A stretch of DNA of 64,000 nucleotides from Acanthococcus lagerstroemiae (Eukaryota > Arthropoda > Insecta > Hemiptera > Eriococcidae). The stretch is taken from NCBI GenBank assembly GCA_031841125.1, contig CM063108.1:27455399-27519398 (forward strand). The letters run 5' to 3'. Below, piece by piece: positions 23,655-34,876 of this stretch; positions within the stretch are counted from its first letter, which is position 1; each line of letters starts with the position of its first letter. The notes under the pieces are model-generated. The model did not search any database and was not told where the DNA came from. It saw only the letters and a list, made by a program, of their open reading frames with translations. The position numbers were made by a program, and so were the translations under genes.

Positions 23655-24080
23655 CTCTACCTAGGCCGAACTTACTTGATTGGTCCGTGTGTGCTAATTT
23701 TTCTTTGCCGCCGCCAAAAATATACGTGAAACAAATTTTATCCCTACCTTATTCGTTTTCTATTTTTTCCCTGAATTTCGCTGCCCTGAAAATTTTACCG
23801 CTCTGTGCTTTTAGGCCCACTTTAGCACAAGGTAGATCTGCCATTGGCTGGGGGCAGGTCAATATCACAACCAACTACTACCAGACACAAATTATCAATT
23901 TGCACAACTGCTTCCACTATACAAATTATTGCCACCTGAAGCACTTCCCCAATAGAAGTTCCAAGAGGCTTAGGGCATGTTAACATCATATCTTACCATC
24001 AGGAAGTACCAATTGCCAATCTGTATAAATTATGTCCTCTGTAAAAATCATTTTCTTCAGCAGCACCTTCCCAAGAGTAG
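23655..24080. repeat. inverted partner of the 24286-24725 repeat
   Basis: ATACGTGAAACAAATTTTAT near 23725 and GCACAAGGTAGATCTGCCAT near 23826 match, in inverted orientation, ATAAAATTTGTTTCACGTAT near 24532 and ATGGCAGATTTACCTTGTGC near 24431. A second family copy therefore lies here in opposite orientation. Confidence 0.65.
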
Positions 24081-24285
24081 CCTCCTCAGGGCCAATGGGC
24101 AAATTGATCTTAAAATGTAAAAAATGAAAAATTAGCACTTCTTCAGCAACGGTTTCTTACCGAATTTCCTCCGTTTTCTCTGTCTCTCACCGTTCTTGAG
24201 ATATTCACAATTTTCCGAAAAATGTTGCCATTTCCCCCAAGGCTACCCGAAGAATATTCAGAAGTTCGCATTTGCATGTTATTCA

Positions 24286-24725
24286 AGTTGCATAACTTGC
24301 TACTGGCAGGCACAAATCAGCCTTTTTTTTTTCACTGCATTTTCTATTAAAAAAATAATTGTTATCAATAGGATCTTTCCAAGGCGACCCTCAAGAGGAG
24401 GAGGAGAGGAAGTCAATATTATAACCAACCAATGGCAGATTTACCTTGTGCTAAGGTGTGCTTAAGCACGGAGTACCCAAATTTTGAGGGCGGCAAAATT
24501 CATGGAAAATGGAAAATAAATAAGATGAAGATAAAATTTGTTTCACGTATATTATTGAGGGCGGCAAAAAATTCGCATATAGCAGTGAATCAGGTAACCC
24601 CAGCCTTGCCCCCAGCCCTTTCGGTTTTTCTGGGAGAGATCCTATTGGTGAAAATGATTTTTATAGAAAATTCAGTCAAACAAAAGAAATGATTTGTGCC
24701 TGCCAGTAGCAAGTTATTTGATTTA
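24286..24725. repeat. candidate foldback/TIR element (~440 bp)
   Basis: ATAACTTGCTACTGGCAGGC at 24291 is matched inverted by GCCTGCCAGTAGCAAGTTAT at about 24698. The arms continue imperfectly for about 100 bp through CAATAGGATCT. Its centre carries GAGGGCGGCAAAA twice. No target duplication could be fixed and no coding sequence was recognised. Confidence 0.65.
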
Positions 24726-24989
24726 AGTAACAAGCAAATTCGAAAATGCTGCTTTAAAAAATTTTTTACAACCTTTTAAGGATACTTTTTAGATTTGATA
24801 CATTAGGGCTCCACCGAAAGGTGTTCTTGGTCCCATCATAGGGGTTATGGCTGAATAATGGTCATTATTAGAGCTATAGGAATTTTCGGTTGTAAAAAAT
24901 TGAAAATTCGGTTTTAAAATCGCAATTTCGGCTTTATTCGGCGCAAACAAAAAAAAAAACCTTATTGCGTGAAAAAGTTAAAAATTTTA

Positions 24990-25565
24990 CAAAAAGCGCC
25001 TATTAAAGAGCACGATTACATGTCTTTCGACTTTCGAGATTGCATTGCTGGAAGCTATGTCGTCAGTAACTGAGAAGATATTTATAATCGGAAAACGGTC
25101 TTTCCACGTCAACCGAAACAAGAGGTGCGTAGGTGTATGCGCTGAGGATGGCGGAGTTTGGAGGAATGGGTGAGGATGTTGCATCGTCACTGTGTACACA
25201 AGTAGCATTTAAATGTTGCAATGTGACGAATCCTTCATTTTTGCTGAAAATGTCGTCAGCTTTCTTGCTCAAAATAGACCCTCAAGAACCAGGAATTTTC
25301 ATCATCTTGGCACGAACTTCTTTTATGACTTCACATTGCGAATTGAATGAGAGGCCTTTTATTTCCAGTTTTTGTATGGCATCCGGTAAGAATCGGTCTC
25401 TTTCCAATATTACCGTTTTCTTCCTTCCATTTCTTAAAATCTGTTCTTCGTTTACTCTCGATTGTGCCCGTTTTTGGCTGAAATAATCATTTTCGGTTTT
25501 TATTACATTTTCGGTTTTTATAAAGGTTTTCGGTATTTTAAACATTCTCGGTTTTTTCGGCAAAA
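24990..25565 (-). pseudogene. hAT transposase C-terminal relic
   Basis: The minus frame at 25563-25282 is a basic, coiled segment. After a stop and frame change, the frame 25272-25063 ends with TYAPLVSVDVERPFSDYKYL, and beyond one stop codon the same frame continues RHSFQQCNLESRK. This is the hAT dimerisation (hATC) motif, which usually reads as SVDVER-FS-YK followed by RR-SF--NLE. In an active element the domain mediates transposase multimerisation in the nucleus. Here it is broken by stops and frameshifts. Both flanks carry repeats of TTTTCGGTTTTTA (24886-24945 and 25490-25560), which may be subterminal transposase-binding repeats. I could not fix the element ends. Confidence 0.7.
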
Positions 25566-25994
25566 TAAAACTTCTTTCCCAGGTCCGTACTACTCTGACA
25601 TGGACTTTATTTGATTTTTATTCATCTGCCCTTTACAAAAGTGATTCGACAAAAACCGAGGAATCCTAGCTCTAGTCATTATATTAAGACTGTTTTCAAT
25701 TCGTAGGGTTTCGCGGTCACTGAATTCAATTTCGAAGGCAGGTTTCGGAGCTGGCCTATTGGGGTGCGCAGAAAATGAATTCGAATTCAGCGGACAAAAC
25801 CGAGTACAAATTGATCGACGATTCAAGTTTTTTAATATTTGAAAATTTTTCTTTAATACACTTCAGTGGCTTTAGTCAAAGATTTCTCAGTTTTTGACTT
25901 CAACTCTGTTCACGTTTTCTCCACTCTATTGAGGATTACGTCATGTGTACCCAATGTGTTAACGATGATGATGGCAAAAAATACTCGTACTTGG
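25566..25994. other. no recognisable feature
   Basis: AT-rich DNA between the hAT relic and the SINE target duplication. Short open frames on both strands lack motifs. Confidence 0.4.
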
Positions 25995-26009
25995 CTAAAA
26001 ACTATACTT

Positions 26010-26242
26010 TTTGCGTTTTGTCATTCACCTCCTCATTTGCTCTCCACCCGAGTCCTGAAATCTGCCCTTTCGAGCATTATTTCAGAGAAGTCGGGGAGGC
26101 TATTAGGGCTGTCCTAGCCCTTTCCCTTCTGGCCGGAAAACCGGCCTAGGTCGAAAATTCTGGCGAGTTGCTACGTGGGCTTGAACCCGGGACCTCTGGA
26201 TTCTGAGACCAACGCGCTGTCCACTCGGCCAACCAGACTTCT
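26010..26242 (-). mobile_element. tRNA-derived SINE (family 2), copy 2
   Basis: Minus-strand copy flanked by a perfect 15-bp duplication CTAAAAACTATACTT (25995-26009 and 26243-26257). The head reads TGGTTGGCCGAGTGG (A box) and GGTCCCGGGTTCAAGCCC (B-box region). The body contains GACAGCCCTAATAG and ends in an A-rich tail. The perfect duplication means this copy is younger than copy 1 at 13198-13424. The RNA polymerase III promoter boxes look intact. Confidence 0.88.
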
Positions 26243-26599
26243 CTAAAAACTATACTTACGGTGCTTGGTAAGTGAAGGAAAGAAACATTTTCAACATTAT
26301 ACCTGCATTAGTTTTTTTCTTAAAGTTCAAAGTTGAATTTTCAAAAAGTCAGCACAATTTTTCTCGAGAAGTATATTATACGCAGCGTGAACAAAGTAGA
26401 AGTGACGACAACAGTAAGTCACCATCACTAGTCAACAAAATTTGAGCTGACAACATCGATACGAATATGTATATGTATGTACCGACCGAAATATTTTTCA
26501 TTCTGCGAAGGTTGCCCTATGGGGTCAATATAATTTCGTGTAAGTAGTGCACCGCAAAACGGACTATCTCCTTTTTGTTACGTTCTTAGACTGACAGTA

Positions 26600-27184
26600 T
26601 GTTACGCTTACTTTTGCAGAGCACTGCGCTTTCTTTTAAGATAAGATTTTCCGTCGTAACTAGTTTTCGTTTTATACCTACACATTCGTTCAGTCTGCAA
26701 CATGTCTCGTGTACGTGAAGTTACAATACAGTTCATACTTTCGTCTAATTGTTTTTCGCACTTTTAATTAACAAAAATTTGGTCCTCCGGGCTGGATATT
26801 TATGTATCCAGTGATGTTAGTGTTAGTGGGTGTTAGATCGCTAGCTAATACGCGATCTCATCATCAAGTTTTCGCGATTTCATTCGCTTAAGCACTTCAA
26901 TAAGGTGCATCTCGATTTGTTTCTGTCGCGCGTGTACATTCGTAAACTACAACGCTAATAGTATGTCGGTGTTCTCAACCGATCAAAGATGTCGAAGGAG
27001 AGCTATCATCAGAAGTTTCGAATCGGTGAGAGAAATCCTTTCATCTACACTAATCACCCAAGAAGATCTCATCCACGCTCGAATAACTCTAAAGGAAGCT
27101 GCAGAAACGGTCGCTGAATTCTTCAATGTAGGAGTTGAAGAAATCACAAAACTCGAAAACGAAAAGAAAGACTCTCAAACTTAA
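26600..27184 (+). mobile_element. possible BEL/Pao-like LTR element start, truncated
   Basis: TGTTACG at 26600 and AATTAACA ending at 26773 could bound a ~174-bp LTR. It is followed directly by TGGTCCTCCGGGCTGGAT (26780-26797), in the position of a primer-binding site or leader. A short Gag-like frame then starts at 26963. There is no second LTR and no protease, polymerase or integrase. LTR boundaries are uncertain because no partner LTR is present for comparison. Weak call. Confidence 0.3.
26963..27184 (+). pseudogene. possible BEL/Pao Gag N-terminus
   Basis: A 73-codon frame from an ATG. It has a basic start (RCRRRAIIRSFESV, residues 9-22), a helix-rich middle and an acidic end (VGVEEITKLENEK). 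Insect BEL/Pao polyproteins often start with an RR-x-x-I/L helix followed by a DLxxARxxL-like segment, and LIHARITLKEA fits that only loosely. It stops after 73 codons, so it would be a fragment. It could equally be an unrelated short host exon. Confidence 0.3.
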
Positions 27185-28505
27185 AGTCTGTTTTTTTAGT
27201 TTTTACGTCTTTGTATTTTTTTTTTTTTTGACATTGCAAACTATCCACTCGCTGGATCACCTTGTTGCCCGCCCGCCTACCATAGAAGTTCTCGGAAACT
27301 TATATCAGGGTGGGCGCCACTTTTGCGCTGCCAACAATGTAAGCCTTTTGAGAGAAAAACCAAAAGTGATTTGCAGTTTGGTTCGCGTTCGGTGTGAAGC
27401 CGCCGGATCGACAATCAACGACCAGAGCGTCCATACTGCGGCTCCGAAATAAGTGATAGAGAAATGAAATCGTGATTACCGAAGGGTGTTACAGTAATAC
27501 ATGGTATAAATCATTGAAAAATATATAACTCGATGAAGAGGAAAAGATAAACGAAAATATAGGAATACTACGAATTACAAGTGTTTGAGAAAAAAAATTA
27601 ATCGGTTAGTAACGGGAGTCGACGTAAGTAAATACGATTCCATGAACCTCCTAATTGATGGGTAAGAGTGGGATATATCATTAGCAAATCTCCGCACCAG
27701 AATCGAAAGACGGAGAGGGTCAGCTTTCCAATTTTTTTTTTTTCATTTACATTTTCTCAAAATGTTTTCGCCTGCTCTCTATTTAAAACATGGCGCATAT
27801 GAGCGACGCGCACAGTGATTTAGAAACGATAAGTATCGAATCACCAATAGCTGACCATCTAAATACGAGATTTAATGAATTGTTTATAGCGCCAGCGTGA
27901 AAGACGAGCCGGCAAAAGCGGTACCCTTTAAATTTGTCGGTGCTGTGGCGGAAAATTTGGTATACAAAGACAAACGAATGAGTCGACGACTGGTTCTGCT
28001 TCATTTCAGCTCGATTATCGAAATCGGAAATTGGGAAAATATGTCGTAAGCGCCGATTAATAACATATAATATCTCGTTATATCGCGCCCGGAAATCTTG
28101 CCTAATTATAGTGAAAAATCGTGGTCAATAAAAACGTGTCGAGTGGTTTTGAATGACGAGAATGAAATCTCATTTATTAGTTCGCCGTTTTGGTTCAGCG
28201 ACAGACGGGGATGTTGATAGTGTGACGAACAACCCCGTTTTTCATCGTCGCCCTCTCATTATAAATTTTACGACTTTCGATTGCCCGTCAGAGCAGAGAC
28301 AGTACTAGGTTTTATTCTGATGCGCGGTAGCAGAGTAGGCATTGCGGTAATACAAGAGGCGAAGTGAAGGTCCCCTTCTCATTCAAAAGCAAGTATAGCG
28401 AAACCATGGGCTGATGCAGTAGCTTAAAATGGAGCCAGAGCTTTTCAAAATTGAGCTTGAAAATCGAATTGATGATAAGGTTATCAGTCTTGCGACCGGT
28501 TTGAT
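27185..28505. other. no recognisable feature
   Basis: A T-run at 27218-27230, and otherwise mixed sequence without long frames or repeats that I can define. Confidence 0.45.
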
Positions 28506-28513
28506 GCAGTTCT

Positions 28514-28655
28514 CATGGGCACCGACTTGACACTTTTTTGGAGGGCTTTGCCCCCCCCCCCAATGAAAACTTTGGAAGGGCGACGCCATTCCTAATCTTT
28601 TCAACTCAAAAATGGAAAATAACAACAAATTTTACCGTCAATGTTTAAATTTAAC

Positions 28656-28687
<32 letters not shown>

Positions 28688-28819
28688 CGAATAAGAATAA
28701 AATCGATAATACCGAAATATCAGACGCTTCTCATTAAAATAATCAAATAATCAAACAAAAACCACGCTCCGACTGATTCTGCCCCCCCCCCCAATATTTT
28801 CTATAAGTCGGCGCTTATG
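28514..28819. mobile_element. hAT-type MITE, 306 bp
   Basis: A perfect 8-bp duplication GCAGTTCT (28506-28513 and 28820-28827). The ends read CATGGGCACCGACTT and, inverted from the right, CATAAGCGCCGACTT. C-runs sit just inside both ends. A 25-base poly-A run (28656-28680) lies in the middle. It is non-coding. Confidence 0.85.
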
Positions 28820-28827
28820 GCAGTTCT

Positions 28828-30589
28828 CCGTTTCTCTCTATCATGTGCTAGTACTTTCATTTCGTAATAACACTTACATTTGACATCCTTGATTATCTGT
28901 TGAACAAACTGGAATCTTTGCCGACTTACTCAATTCTTTCCTTCCACTCTTCCACATTTTTTTAAAATTTATTTGTTTTACAAGAACTGCCCTAAGGCAT
29001 TCACTTGAACGCGTTGACTACATAATAATTAATTTTACTATAGAGTAAGTGTTATATTGATGCGCTTATCTTATTGTAGTGCCGACTGTACTGTAGAATA
29101 TTGGGTAGCTGAACGAAGCCCGTTAGATCGTCACAGGTGACTGGTCGGAAGAGAGGTCGCTTTGGTTCCTCACATCAATGTAATTTGAGGACAAGCCTTT
29201 CACTATAAAGAAGGCCAGGACGTCCGGTATCTTGTTTACATCCGCTAGCCAGTAGGTTGGTTATCCGTTTGAGATGGCTGAGCAGTTACGATGGTTAATC
29301 GGTATAAGAAGTTTGTGTCAGGTTGGCAAAAACAGTCCCGGATAGACTGCCAAACTGCACATTGTTGTATAAAAACCATAAAAACGCTGATTTGTATACA
29401 ACACTTTAATAAGATAGTTTCGACTCTGTACTGACAAAACGAGCAAAATTGAATCTCTGTAAACAGAAGCATCCTGCAAAACAGTCACAGAACTTGGTAG
29501 AACAGCCAAAAGGAAACATGGGGAGGAGGCAAAACAAAAAACAAGAAAAATAAAACCTCCACTGGGTTACAGTGGGCATCAGGAAAACATCCTGGATGAG
29601 GAAAGTTGTTCCCAAGTCTGCAAAAACCCTGTTTGCACTCGTGCACACAGAAAAAAACAACAAAATTTCAACATGCTGGATCAGTACAGAATCAAAATCT
29701 ACTCATGCTGACGTAAGAAAACTCGGAGGGAGCATTAGACTGTACAATTAAAACAAGTTTGAACTGTATTCACTAAAATTTTGAAATTTTGAATAATTTA
29801 TTCATGAGGTGAGTAGAAGAATTTGCTCTGCCCAACCTTTAATCATCGGGATGACCCCCAGGTCGCAACAACTAAGTACCTACATCGTGAATCTTACTCA
29901 CAAACGCTCAAATTAGGTTGCCTGCACTCACATTTTCAGGCAAGCCACTGTTCACCTAGCCATGCTGGCGAAAATTTAACCGCGCATCACGTCAATAGCA
30001 TAGAATACGCGAAATATACTTGAAAATTTTATCATACTCTGAATCATTTTAATAATTTTATCGCACGCACATAGAGAGGAAAAAACGGTCGATCCGCGAT
30101 GTCGATCGTCGAACGGCTCGAACGTACTCGCTTTCTACCTAAAAACTAAAAGTCGCTGCAACCCGACGAGGATCAGGCAGAGAGAAAAAAGGAAACAAAA
30201 AAAAAGGATATGGGAGGCAATGATGTCAAGGGCAGTTTGATTGTGAAGGAAAAGGATGGACGAAAGGGTGAGATCGGACGAGAAATGCACGTGGCTACAG
30301 CGACTATACGTCTAAATATAGATGTACACAAAAAATTCGAATTCCAACCTAGGTTGCTACGCGTATCTGGCCGAAAGCGATCGCGGAGATCGAGAAGAAC
30401 GAATTTTGAAATCAAAAAATGTGCAGACCAAGTCCCACCTGTCACAAGTTCTCTGCCCCTTTTAGAAGTGGTCCTTGCGCCCCACTGGGGGCTTTTGGCG
30501 CTGAAGTCACCTCCGCATATCCATCTGTCACCTTTGCGACGAAAAAGTTCGGTAAAGTCTGCAGCGCAGGCGCTTGGTCTAGCATTTTA
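28828..30589. other. no recognisable gene
   Basis: Several short frames on the minus strand (29245-29663) lack domains. 30173-30445 is open on both strands by composition. The sequence next to the Jockey copy (30420-30590) is GC-richer and may be part of another old element. Confidence 0.4.
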
Positions 30590-30911
30590 GGGGGACAGTA
30601 AATTGATGTTACGTTAACATTACTGCCATTCAACTTGATAGAGATGGTCACAGCTTGAATGTTCGTTTTACTATACTTGAAAACTTCGTGTTGTGTATGT
30701 GAATGACGAACAAGTATGGCGGAACCTCCTTGGGCCTTACCACTTGGATGGTTGCATTTATACACATCATAGTTACGTAGGTTTTTAATGTAGTATCTGT
30801 CAGTAAAATGGGTCTCGGAAACCAATGCAACATCGATTTATTGGCTTTCGAGGAAGTATTCAAATTCCTGTCTCCTTGCTACCAGGGGATGATTTTGGTG
30901 AATGACGTCAT
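30590..30911 (-). pseudogene. Jockey-like ORF2 endonuclease fragment
   Basis: The start ATG at 30911 is followed by an early stop. In another frame the nuclease is readable: RRQEFEYFLES, then VALVSETHFTD (active-site glutamate), then NHPSGKAQGGSAILVRHS and SIYCPP. It ends there, before the GGDYN motif. Confidence 0.7.
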
Positions 30912-31835
30912 TTCTTCTTCTTTGACGGTGGTTCCTTGAAGGCCGTTAACTGAGTCCAGCGATTCTCCAAGTTGCTGACCCAGATCTCGATGTTTTTGAT
31001 GGAGGCGGATAAGTCCTTAAGCATACTTAGAACTTCTAGTTCATTTGACACCGCAGGTTCTTTGGCCTGAATATTGGCAGGATCGGTTTTACCTTTAACT
31101 ACGCTAGCATAAGAGTTATCTACTTGACGACTCGTAGGCGGCGCTGAATCTTGATTTTTATTCAACAATCTTTGCTTAGCTGTGATTGATCTTGGATCTA
31201 TGATAGACTTAATTTTATTCTTGTAGACTGGGCACCCTCGGTAATTAGCAGTGTGGTCCCATTGACAGTTCACACACTTGACCTTCGTTTTTTTGGACTT
31301 ATTGCAATCTTTAGTCCAGCGTTCATTCCCGCATTTAATACATTTAGGCGCACGCCTACAGTATTTTTGACTGTGTCCAATATCCTGACGCCAATTACAC
31401 TGCGGAATTTTATCAGCGATATTTTTAGGTTTTTTAGGTTTCTCAATGTTTACTCTTGTATGGAGTATAGTCGTTAGTTCTTCTATATCCATATTGTTGT
31501 CGTTGGATTTAAGTTCAAGTCTGAGTAGCGGTAACCGAATTGTATTAATTTTACCGTCGAATTTCTTCTTAATTTGGACATTAACTGATTTCGGACTTCG
31601 TGTCCGAGTGTTCTTAATGACTCGACCACGTCGTTGGTGTCTGTGGTGGGGTGAAAGTGACGTATGTAACAAACGTACGGTCGTTCTTCTTTATAACTTG
31701 ATAAGTGTGAAATACTATAGCTATAGGCCCCATTTGTGCGTGAGCTCTCCTAGTTATTTCGTTATCAAGGCTTCGTACAAGCTTCCTATATTCATCCGTT
31801 GTGACACATTGTAGTTTAATCTTGAAATATTATGG
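30908..31835 (-). pseudogene. Jockey-like ORF1, 5'-truncated
   Basis: Translation from 31835 gives KIKLQCVTTDEYRKLVRSL, matching the pre-C2HC region of the first copy. After a frameshift near 31640 it runs in the 254-codon frame 31672-30908. Zinc-knuckle regions are readable: CNWRQDIGHSQKYC, CIKCGNERWTKDC and VKCVNCQWDHTANYRGC. The frame ends in a lysine tail. The stop overlaps the ORF2 start as ATGA (30911-30908). A role as RNA-binding Gag-like protein is inferred from the family. Confidence 0.75.
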
Positions 31836-33152
31836 AAAATAAGTTGTTCTACTTTTTGAACAAAAAGAAAGCCAAAGGGACAATTTCTTGTCTCTTTTCG
31901 AAAAATAAAATGTTTCTCTTCCTCACATCGTATATAGATTTTTGCCAGATTTAGGCACTAAATTTCAATGCGGCAAAATTTCCTGAAGGTACACAAAAAT
32001 TATGCCACTGACTAATACAGTCGTATCTATGAAGATCAGATCGTCGAAAATAAAGACCGAATATGTCGACCAACGAAGCGGTACCTAAATTGGTGCTTCC
32101 CCACCACGAAAACAGATCTCTCCATTTCGAATAATAAATGCCCTCTTTAGGTACATTGTTAACGTGTCCGAGTGGCTTCGGAAGTCGAACTTTACGCAAG
32201 AAGCTGCTCGAAAAGCGAGAAAAGAATATTTCTAGCTGCCCTCGTATTTCACAGCGTCAGCGAGCGGGGTGCGTTAATCAGCCTAATTCGCGTGGAAAGG
32301 CGCATAGGAGGCCACGTTGCCCCGTAACAGCACGCGGCGCGGCGAAAAATAGCCGCTCTAAATGATGGCCTTCATCGGTGAGGTTTACAAGTAGTTAAAA
32401 CACGACCGGGCTCGGGGCGTCCGCACGCGGACGGCAAATTGCCAAACGAAAATTAAACGGCCATAAAAGGAATTTATAACTTAAATGTGTTTTTCTGCCG
32501 AAGGGGCACCGTCGCACACACACGGTATCCGTACGGTACGCTTTTCATCCTCCGGCCGGCCGGACGTTCACGAGTGTAATTTTTCATCGCTTTTCCGCTG
32601 ACTAAGCGCCTTCTTTGGCTGGGAGAATCGTGTGGCCATGATAATTTCGAAATATATTGTTATTTTGAAAGGCGCGGTTGCGACGAGTGGACCGAGTTCA
32701 TTGTAAGATCTAGAACGAAATTGGTTGGGATCGATGAAACCACGTTCTCAGTTTCAGCCGGTTAATCGTTGCACACCGCCAAATTGCGTTATTCTTTGTG
32801 TTGCTAACATAAGGTACCTTGCAAATTTATGTTGCTGAGCGTTCACAATGCTCTAAATTTCTCTACGTGTAAGCAAATTTTTCTCTGCACTCGCGTGTGG
32901 GATGAGCCTCCATCGACATTCGGAACCTGAACTATATTTCAAACTATGGTGGCACTTATTTTAGGGACTTTCGAATTATTGCTGGGCCGAACTCCTGATT
33001 TGTGCCTTTTTGGGCTTACAGCTCTCGAATACCACATTTTAAGCAAATCGAATACTTACTACTTAGCTGCTGACTTGAGACTAAAGGTGTGAAAACACAC
33101 ACTCGCGCGCGCTGAACAACACGCATCGTTCCGTGTAGCTGATGTGCGAAGA
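31836..33152. other. no recognisable feature
   Basis: Mixed sequence with a GC-richer part (32160-32620). The frame 32138-32365 has no domain I know. Nothing else is supported. Confidence 0.45.
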
Positions 33153-33160
33153 ATCATCAG

Positions 33161-33727
33161 CAGAGCTCGGATTTTCATGCGCTTAAAAAATTGTTTTATG
33201 CGCATAAAACATGCATTTATTTTCGTCAAAATATGACAAAATATGCACTTATCTAGCAAAAATGCACTTTTATACAACATCGATATGGGTATCTTTTGAA
33301 AAGATTTTTTAATTTGAAGGTCATTTTTTAAAACAGAAAAGTGTAGAAAATTAAACAAATGAAAAGAAAGAGGTTAAGTGTTTTCGATTTTATTTCAGTC
33401 AATTCCGCTGGAACAATAGAATTTCTTGGTTTTTTCAGGTTTGCCATTTTCAGTGAAAAAAAATAAAAATATATATACCTATATAATATAATAATAATAA
33501 TAATAATAATAAAGAAAAATATGGCCAACATTTCCAAACTATGACTGAAAAATGAAGAAAAAAAAAGGTCAAAATATGATGAATATGCGCTTAAAACGTC
33601 TAAAATATAGGCAAAATATGCACTATCAAACTGGGCTCATTTTACTCAGAATGTTATGGTTCGCAATGATATGCGCAATCTTCTCCAATGTAGGAAAACA
33701 TTACTAATCATAAAAATCCGAGCTCTA
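33161..33727. mobile_element. hAT-type non-autonomous element, 567 bp
   Basis: The left end CAGAGCTCGGATTTTCATG and the right end, read inverted, TAGAGCTCGGATTTTTATG match over 17 of 19. The flanks ATCATCAG (33153-33160) and ATCATTAG (33728-33735) match at 7 of 8. Subterminal motifs ATGCGCTTAAAA and AAAATATGCACT occur near both ends, as is common in hAT elements. A TAA microsatellite sits at 33487-33512. No transposase. Confidence 0.78.
33487..33512. repeat. TAA microsatellite
   Basis: Run of ATA/TAA trinucleotides inside the hAT-type element. Confidence 0.85.
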
Positions 33728-33735
33728 ATCATTAG

Positions 33736-34330
33736 GCTACATATATCGACATAAAAGATTCGTTTTTTCAAAAGCTCCTGGATCACTTCGAACTGAATAA
33801 ATCTTAGCTTACTTCAACAATTTCCGTAATCGTTCGTCTATTTACATAAATACCTTAGTAGTGCAAAAATGGGGAGGACGTTGACCCCGTCCATTTGAAA
33901 TGTACAGGAAGGTGAAGTCTAATTCTTCTTCAGAGTAAAATCTAGCGTAAAATTTTAGGGCTGACGTCAGCAACAAATTGAGTGTATAGTATATGTAGCT
34001 TGAACCAAGGGTACCATAATACAGAACCCCCTCCCCCTTATCAACTCGATCCAGATTCCCGCGCTCATGGTTGAACCTGTATTTTTGTGTAAAATAATCG
34101 GAATACAAAATATAACACAGGGTGGCAAGAGGGAAAAAAAGAATATTTGTTAAATCCTCCACCTTGCCATGAAAGTACCACTGACTGCTGCCCCCTCACC
34201 ACCTCTTCCATGCCTTGCGGTTCAACCGAATGTAATGAAATATATTCCTCTTGGGTGGTAACTAAAAGGGGTTCAAGGTAGGCGGACCATTCTTCCCCTA
34301 TCGCATTTGGCCAACTAAAGTGGGGATAGG
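33736..34330. other. no recognisable feature
   Basis: The frame 34162-33842 on the minus strand has no domain I recognise. The sequence leads into the reverse-transcriptase fragment at 34331. Confidence 0.4.
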
Positions 34331-34488
34331 GGAATAAAGGTAAATGGAAAATACCCTAGTAACTTGAGATTAGCGGACGATGTTACACAATTGAGTGAAA
34401 AAATAGAGGAACTGGAGGAAATGGCGTACGAACTGAAAAGAGTATGGAAAAGGGGGTGGGGTAACTATTAACCTAAATAAAACATTTT
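34331..34488 (+). pseudogene. RTE-type reverse transcriptase fragment
   Basis: The plus-strand frame from 34331 reads GIKVNGKYPSNLRLADDVTQ and then SEKIEELEEMAYELKRVWKR. After a one-base slip it reads GVTINLNKT. This is the motif C region (normally FADD, here LADD) and the following NLNKTK segment of RTE-like endonuclease/reverse transcriptases. Only about 50 codons remain, without neighbouring motifs. It differs from the minus-strand RTE element at 46262-49520. Confidence 0.7.
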
Positions 34489-34642
34489 TATTACTTATTT
34501 ATTTACGGCATGGATTTAATCGCACGCTTCAAGGAGTTGGAAAAAACGCTTGAAAAATACAAATCACGATAAAATGATAGTTTGTCCATTTAATTAAAAT
34601 ATTCACGTTAAATAATCAGAATTACGCTAAACTGATCGATCA

Positions 34643-34764
34643 GCACGATATTAAAAATATTACCACGTTCTACTTATTACTTAACGATAAAGAAATCTAT
34701 ATCGCACTATCAAAAATATTGTCACGTTGTACTTATCAAATAACAATGAAAAAATTTATGTCGA
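34643..34764. repeat. two-copy tandem repeat, 61-bp unit
   Basis: GCACGATATTAAAAATATTA (34643) and GCACTATCAAAAATATTGTC (34704) start two successive units that also share CACGTTSTACTTAT. The surrounding 34489-34868 is otherwise featureless. Confidence 0.55.
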
Positions 34765-34876
34765 GATGAAAATAAAAATGAAAGTACCCTGTAATAAGTT
34801 AATCTAGGACTAAAAGAGCTCTCCTCGCTGTTGCCGGTCGTCCTAATTTTCGTTTTTGTCCGAGTGGTACGGCATT

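Larger units (their letters stand above)
30590..31835 (-). mobile_element. Jockey-like non-LTR retrotransposon, second copy
   Basis: Minus-strand fragment homologous to 550-2560 but from a diverged subfamily. It starts inside ORF1 just before the pre-C2HC region and ends inside the ORF2 endonuclease, at the segment SIYCPPK. Both termini are missing, and no polymerase domain follows. Confidence 0.75.

Noticed and set aside
26160..26235. tRNA gene on the minus strand
   Set aside because: The tRNA-like boxes are part of a SINE: the same head-plus-body unit recurs at 13198-13424, and this copy has a 15-bp target duplication.
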